The notes under the pieces are model-generated. The model was not told where the DNA came from. It worked only from the letters and a program-made list of their open reading frames with translations, and did not search any database. The translations under genes were made by a program, and so were the position numbers. A stretch of DNA of 9,731 bases from an archaeon (GTDB lineage Archaea; Iainarchaeota; Iainarchaeia; Iainarchaeales; CSSED10-239), in assembly GCA_029557995.1 (NCBI GenBank), contig JAKQHQ010000031.1, positions 1 to 9,731 on the forward strand, given 5' to 3'. Positions 5,844 to 9,731 of this stretch are shown piece after piece; positions within the stretch are counted from its first letter, which is position 1, and each line of letters begins with the position of its first letter.

Positions 5844-5917
5844 GGGGCTGTGGTGTAGTTTGGTTATCATGAGAGCTTTGGGAGCTTTCGACCCCCGTTC
5901 AAATCGGGGCAGCCTCA
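5844..5917 (+). tRNA. tRNA-Pro, anticodon UGG
   Basis: The complete cloverleaf has acceptor stem GGGGCTG/CAGCCTC with one G-T pair at 2:71 and discriminator A5917. The D arm is GTGT/TCAT-like with a T-T mismatch at 13:22, and G18G19 lies at 5862-5863. The anticodon stem is AGAGC/GCTTT with one wobble. The loop TTTGGGA places TGG at 5879-5881, reading CCA and probably other CCN codons. The variable loop is CGAC, and the T stem CCCCG/CGGGG carries the loop TTCAAAT. There is no intron and no encoded CCA. It lies 722 nt before the gene for its own synthetase. A protein gene starts 13 nt after its 3' end, so processing of this tRNA probably creates the 5' end of that mRNA. Confidence 0.94.
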
Positions 5918-5930
5918 CTCTTTAGATAAG

Positions 5931-6581
5931 GTGATTTCTATCCCTCCAACACCAAGAATGCGAAAATCAAATACTAATTCTAAGCAATTGCGAGTAAGTA
6001 AAAGCAAAGGCAGAGAAAAGAAAGATATCAGGTCTGAGCAGCTTGAGATATGGGACAAGATAGATAATCCACCGCAAAAAGAGATTACGCAGAAAAACCA
6101 AGATATTGACAAAAAGCTTGGGCATCAGCTAAGCAGGTATTACGCAAAAATCTATGAGCTGGAAAAGAGCATTCCAAAAGATTTTGATTCAAGAAACGAA
6201 TATCTCAACAGGAAAGTGCTTGGCATAAAATCTAAGATGAAAAGCATTTGGCTTGGGGTAAGAATACTTTCAGAATGCAAAGGTACAATTGAGAACACTG
6301 CTTTGCTGGCGCAGGATTTTTCAAGAGAGATTTCAAGGTTTTCTAAAAAAGCAAAATTCAATTCTTCTCAGAAAAGATATTTTGATAACATAAATAGGAT
6401 AAGTGATTACCTGAAAGAAAACAAAACCGAGCAATACCAGAATGCAGAGTTATTAATCCAGTTGACAAACAACCTCGTGCAATTGAGGGTTGCTCTCTCA
6501 AAGACGCAGAAGACAAGAAAAGTCCTTAGCGACTATGACAAAGTCATCCAGAACGTTCTCAGAAACAAGGTTCCTTTCTAA
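5931..6581 (+). CDS. Hypothetical charged, mostly helical protein, 216 aa
   Basis: I do not recognise this protein. Residues 1-60 are basic, polar and probably disordered (PPTPRMRKSNT, KSKGREKK). The rest is rich in Lys, Glu, Gln and Leu and looks helical, with coiled-coil-like stretches around KLGHQLSRYYAKIYELEKS and in the C-terminal third (AELLIQLTNNLVQLRVALS). There is no signal peptide, membrane span or catalytic motif, and only one Cys, so it is probably cytoplasmic and possibly binds nucleic acid or a partner protein (inference). The start is uncertain: GTG 5931 is 13 nt after tRNA-Pro and has no ribosome-binding site, and ATG 5958 would remove nine residues. No promoter separates it from the tRNA. 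A T-rich terminator follows its stop. Confidence 0.7.
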   Translation: MISIPPTPRMRKSNTNSKQLRVSKSKGREKKDIRSEQLEIWDKIDNPPQKEITQKNQDIDKKLGHQLSRYYAKIYELEKSIPKDFDSRNEYLNRKVLGIKSKMKSIWLGVRILSECKGTIENTALLAQDFSREISRFSKKAKFNSSQKRYFDNINRISDYLKENKTEQYQNAELLIQLTNNLVQLRVALSKTQKTRKVLSDYDKVIQNVLRNKVPF

Positions 6582-6598
6582 AAACAGTTTTGTTTTTT
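6582..6598 (+). terminator. Weak hairpin and T tract after the 216-aa gene
   Basis: AAAA-CAG-TTTT runs into G and then T6, immediately after the stop of the 216-residue gene. It probably ends the tRNA-Pro transcript before the proS promoter. Confidence 0.55.
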
Positions 6599-6612
6599 AA
6601 TATTTGCCTTTT

Positions 6613-6629
6613 ATTATTATATAAGTAAA
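6613..6629 (+). promoter_or_regulatory. proS promoter, shared 17-bp element
   Basis: ATTATTATATAAGTAAA is identical to 1609-1625 before hisS. It starts 27 nt before the GTG at 6640, so it predicts a leaderless mRNA starting at that codon and favours GTG 6640 over the in-frame ATG at 6652. Confidence 0.6.
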
Positions 6630-6639
6630 AGTTTAATTT

Positions 6640-8115
6640 GTGAATATTACAATGGTATCAGACGAAGAATTCAAGATTACAGATTTTAATGAATGGTTTA
6701 ACGACATTACCCAGAGGGCAGAGCTTGCTGACCTTAGATATAATGTTAAAGGTATTGTAGTGTATAGACCATGGTCTACCTTTACAATCAACAAGATATT
6801 CAGGTTATTTGAAGATACCTTTGACGAGACAGGGCATGAACAAGTCATCATGCCTTTGCTTATACCAGAAGAGAACTTTTATAAGGAGGCAGAGCATGTT
6901 GAGGGGTTTTCTCCAGAGGTTTTTTGGGTTACAGAGCACGGTAGCGAAAAGCTGGAGCAGAGGTATGCATTAAGACCAACATCTGAAACTGCGTTCTACT
7001 ATATGTTTTCATATTGGCTTGAAAGCTACAGGGACCTACCGCTCAAGACCTACCAGCGAGCAAACATATTCAGATACGATACAAAACAAACAAGACCTTT
7101 TTTTAGAGGCAGGGAATTCTATTGGTTTGAGACGCACAACCTTTTTGAGACCCACGATGATTCCTTTGCACAGGCCATTCAGGACATGCATATAACAGAA
7201 GACATTGTCCACCTTGAGCTTGGCATACCATTTATTTTTTTTAAAAGACCAGAATGGGACAAGTTTGCAGGCGCAGAGGATACCTTTGCGGCGGACACCA
7301 TGCTTCCAGATGGTAAGGCATGTCAGGTTGCGACAACCCACCTTTTGGGCCAAAGATTCACAAAGGCATTTAATGTGAAATATAGAGACAAAGATGAGGA
7401 GACAAAGATACCATATGGTACCTGCTACGGGCCAGGAATCACAAGGATCTACGGTGTACTGATATCTGTGCATGGGGACAATAGGGGGTTAAGGTTGCCT
7501 TTTGAGGTTGCGCCAGTACAGATAATAATTGTGCCACTTTATTTTTCTGGAGAGGACAACGAACTCTTAGAAAAGCTATGCGTTGACTTTGCAAGTGATC
7601 TTGATAAGCTTGGCTTTAGGGTAAAGATTGACGACAACAGGGAAAAAAAGCCAAAGGAAAGGTTTTCTTTTTATGAAATGAAAGGTGTGCCACTAAGGAT
7701 AGAAATTGGACCCAAAGATCTTGAAACGTCGCAGGTTGTGCTGTTTAGACGTGACCTAAACACAAAGAAGACAGTGTCTTTCACTGAGTTGTTTGAGGAA
7801 ATTTCAAAGATTGCTAATGAGTTTACAGATAACCTAAGAAGCCAAGCAGACGATAGCTTTGAAAGCAGGCTGTCAACAGCCAGCACGAAAGAGGAGCTAC
7901 GAAAAGAGCTAGGCAAAGGCAAGCTTGTAAGGATACCGTTTTGTTCAATTGACACAGATGGCAAGGATTGCTATGCACACTTAAAGGCAGAGACAGAAGG
8001 TGCAGAGATTAGGGGAACAAGGATGGATATTGAGGAGACGCCAGATGCTGACGAGCTTTGCATAATCTGTGGTAACAAGGCAAGAGAATATGTTTATGTT
8101 GCCAAAAGCTGTTAG
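6640..8115 (+). CDS. proS: Prolyl-tRNA synthetase, archaeal type
   Basis: This class II synthetase charges tRNA-Pro in the cytoplasm. It belongs to the archaeal/eukaryotic form without the bacterial editing insertion, and 491 residues is normal for it. Visible landmarks are the proline-site TGHEQVIMPLLIPEE, then EAEHVEGFSPEVFWVT, RPTSET, motif 2 TRPFFRGREF (151-160), motif 3 with HGDNRGLRLP, and the anticodon-binding domain from about APVQIIIVP. The C-terminal zinc-binding domain has C435, C444, C474 and C477. The first cysteine pair is spaced x8, wider than the x4 I recall as usual. The protein ends AKSC, where relatives typically end in Tyr. GTG 6640 is chosen from the promoter spacing; ATG 6652 would shorten it by four residues. 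DNA ligase follows 12 nt later in the same frame. Confidence 0.97.
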   Translation: MNITMVSDEEFKITDFNEWFNDITQRAELADLRYNVKGIVVYRPWSTFTINKIFRLFEDTFDETGHEQVIMPLLIPEENFYKEAEHVEGFSPEVFWVTEHGSEKLEQRYALRPTSETAFYYMFSYWLESYRDLPLKTYQRANIFRYDTKQTRPFFRGREFYWFETHNLFETHDDSFAQAIQDMHITEDIVHLELGIPFIFFKRPEWDKFAGAEDTFAADTMLPDGKACQVATTHLLGQRFTKAFNVKYRDKDEETKIPYGTCYGPGITRIYGVLISVHGDNRGLRLPFEVAPVQIIIVPLYFSGEDNELLEKLCVDFASDLDKLGFRVKIDDNREKKPKERFSFYEMKGVPLRIEIGPKDLETSQVVLFRRDLNTKKTVSFTELFEEISKIANEFTDNLRSQADDSFESRLSTASTKEELRKELGKGKLVRIPFCSIDTDGKDCYAHLKAETEGAEIRGTRMDIEETPDADELCIICGNKAREYVYVAKSC

Positions 8116-8127
8116 AAAAGTGGTTTT

Positions 8128-9731
8128 GTGAAATTCAAAAGGGTTGCTGAATATTTTGAAAAACTTGACAATACATCAAGTCGCTTAGAGATGACAAGCA
8201 TCCTGACTACTCTTTTTTCTGAGATAGATGCAAAAGACATAAGCAATTTAGTTTATTTTTGTCAGGGTACCCTTGGTCCCAAATACAAGGCAAGAGAAAT
8301 CAATATAGGGCAGTCAACTTTGCTATCTCTAGTTTCTGAATACCTTTCTGTTCCGGAAGATGAAATCAAGAAAGAATTCTTCTCCTTAGGTGACATAGGG
8401 CTTCTAGTTGAAAAGCATAACCAAAGAAGAAAGCAGTCAACTCTGTTTGTTAAGGAGCTTGAGTTCAGGGAGGTATTTGAGACATTCGTAAAAATATCAG
8501 AGACAACAGGAAAGGGTTCAACAGAAAAGAAACAGCAGTTGTTTAAGTATATCCTGCTAAACTCAGATACGATATCAGCAAAGTACCTTGTGAGGTTCCC
8601 TATATCCTTTCGCCTTGGCTTTGGGGACTCCACTATAATTGATGCTCTGGCAGGGCTTTGTGCTGGAAAGGAAGAAGACATAAAAAAGGCAAGGGAGATA
8701 ATCACAGAAAAATATCAGCTTGTCTCTGACTTAGGTTTATTGGCAGAGCTGATTAAAAACAATGGTATTGAAGAAGTTAAGAAGCTGAGGGTGGCCTTAT
8801 TCACACCAATCAAGTCCCAGCTTTGCGAACGGGCTGAAACTCTGGAGGAAATAAAGGAAAGAATGGGGAAGTTCGCTGTGGATACAAAGATTGACGGCTT
8901 TCGGCAGCAGATACACAAGAAGGGAGATAAAGTAAAGATATTTTCAAGACAAGAAGAGGACATAACAAATATGTTTCCAGACATTGTAAAGGTTGTAGGG
9001 AAGATACCACACGATTTTATAATTGACTGTGAATCAATAGCCTACGATCCTGAAAACAAGAGGTATCACACATTTCAGATAACAATAACAAGGAAAAGAA
9101 AGTATGGCATCTCTGAAAAGTCAAAAGAGTTACCTTTGCACCTGAAGGTCTTTGATTGCCTTTATTTTGACGGAGAAGAAGTGTATTCCAAACCATTTAT
9201 AAAAAGAAGAGAGCTTGTGGAAGAGTATTTTTCCTATCAGCCGATTGTCTGTCCGACAGAGCTCTTAATAACCGATAGCCTTGACGACCTTAAGTCCTTT
9301 TTTGAGAAGTCGTTAGCAGAGGGTTTTGAAGGCATAATTGCCAAGTCCCTTGACGCACCCTACAAGGCTGGGTTGCGTGGGTATTCCTGGATTAAGTTCA
9401 AGAAATCCTACATGGGTAGCCAAGCAGTTGACACCATTGACGCAGTTGTTGTTGGCGCATTTTATGGGCAGGGGAAAAGGACAGAAAAAGGTATCGGCGC
9501 GCTTCTTGTTGCACTTTACGACAGGGAAACTGACCAATACTTCACTGTTGCAAAGATTGGCACTGGGCTAAGCGACCAAACGCTTTTGGAGCTTTCTGAA
9601 AAGCTTGAATCTTTAAGGTTTGTCTCAAAGCCAAAAAACCTTGTAAGTAACATAGAGCCAGACTTTTATGTCTCCCCGCAGATAGTACTTGAGATAAACT
9701 ATGACGAGATAACCAAAAGCCCTGTGCACAC
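8128..9731 (+). CDS. lig: ATP-dependent DNA ligase, 3' end outside the window
   Basis: This enzyme seals nicks in duplex DNA through an enzyme-AMP intermediate, in replication and repair. The N-terminal helical DNA-binding domain begins VKFKRVAEYFEKLDNTSSRLEM, as in archaeal ligases, which supports GTG 8128. Motif I is K254-I-D-G257, with K254 the adenylated lysine and R259 after it. Motif III is I-I-D300-C301-E302, with Cys where Gly is usual. Motif IIIa is FDCLYFDGE from 342, motif IV is EGFEGIIAKS (398-407), and motif V is WIKFKK (421-426). The visible 534 codons end in YDEITKSPVH, so roughly 40-60 residues of the OB domain, including motif VI, are missing. It lies 12 nt after proS with no promoter or clear ribosome-binding site, so co-transcription with proS is likely. 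Confidence 0.95.
   Translation, partial: MKFKRVAEYFEKLDNTSSRLEMTSILTTLFSEIDAKDISNLVYFCQGTLGPKYKAREINIGQSTLLSLVSEYLSVPEDEIKKEFFSLGDIGLLVEKHNQRRKQSTLFVKELEFREVFETFVKISETTGKGSTEKKQQLFKYILLNSDTISAKYLVRFPISFRLGFGDSTIIDALAGLCAGKEEDIKKAREIITEKYQLVSDLGLLAELIKNNGIEEVKKLRVALFTPIKSQLCERAETLEEIKERMGKFAVDTKIDGFRQQIHKKGDKVKIFSRQEEDITNMFPDIVKVVGKIPHDFIIDCESIAYDPENKRYHTFQITITRKRKYGISEKSKELPLHLKVFDCLYFDGEEVYSKPFIKRRELVEEYFSYQPIVCPTELLITDSLDDLKSFFEKSLAEGFEGIIAKSLDAPYKAGLRGYSWIKFKKSYMGSQAVDTIDAVVVGAFYGQGKRTEKGIGALLVALYDRETDQYFTVAKIGTGLSDQTLLELSEKLESLRFVSKPKNLVSNIEPDFYVSPQIVLEINYDEITKSPVH

Noticed and set aside
7036..7473. 145-residue minus-strand frame
   Set aside because: It lies fully inside proS, in the antisense of a highly conserved coding region. 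Its translation has no domain-like pattern.
8113..8115. TAG as a pyrrolysine codon joining ProRS to ligase
   Set aside because: The ProRS family ends at this point, the ligase has its own family-typical N-terminus at GTG 8128, and TAG also ends the PLD gene, where read-through would hit TAA four codons later.
8262..8984. Minus-strand frames of 147 and 89 residues
   Set aside because: They are antisense to the DNA ligase gene, which reads through the whole region with family motifs. Serine-rich translations are typical shadows of lysine- and glutamate-rich genes.
1..9731. CRISPR array, insertion sequence, or defence or toxin-antitoxin locus
   Set aside because: There are no spaced direct repeats, no transposase or inverted-repeat ends, and no nuclease/antitoxin-like gene pairs. 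The content is housekeeping genes plus a few unknown proteins.

Overview
The window looks like a piece of an archaeal chromosome, most likely from a DPANN-type (Nanoarchaeota/Woesearchaeota-like) lineage known from metagenomes. Evidence for archaea: the ProRS is of the archaeal/eukaryotic type with a C-terminal zinc-binding domain, the DNA ligase is the archaeal ATP-dependent type, both tRNA genes lack an encoded CCA, and TATA-like boxes sit about 26 nt before several start codons. A bacterial-style HU protein and a short, bacterial-looking AlaRS are mixed in, which fits DPANN genomes. The phylum is an inference. The DNA is AT-rich, every gene is on the + strand, and intergenic space is small.

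Layout. Positions 2-690: two overlapping genes for small multi-span membrane proteins, the first cut by the window edge. 729-1039: tRNA-Arg(GCG) followed closely by a 71-residue two-span membrane protein. 1154-1423: HU-family DNA-binding protein with its own promoter and T-rich terminator. 1424-1608: noncoding stretch with hairpins, a possible small RNA. 1637-2935: HisRS. 2970-4727: short AlaRS, overlapping by 8 nt an exported or membrane-anchored phospholipase-D-family protein (4720-5802). 5844-5917: tRNA-Pro(UGG), followed 13 nt later by a 216-residue charged protein of unknown function. 6640-8115: ProRS, followed in the same frame 12 nt later by an ATP-dependent DNA ligase that runs off the right edge.

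How the genes fit together. The core is translation: three aminoacyl-tRNA synthetases (His, Ala, Pro) and two tRNAs, one of them the substrate of the local ProRS. HU and DNA ligase belong to chromosome maintenance. The PLD protein and the small membrane proteins act at the envelope; their roles are unknown. Matching promoter elements before hisS and proS suggest similar constitutive expression.

I see no CRISPR array, insertion sequence, toxin-antitoxin pair or defence island. The most notable points are the shared promoter element at a fixed distance from start codons, the two tRNA-to-protein-gene junctions, the AlaRS lacking its usual C-terminal domain, the ProRS C-terminal Cys, the duplicated cysteine pattern of the PLD protein, and the hairpin-bearing intergenic stretch before hisS.
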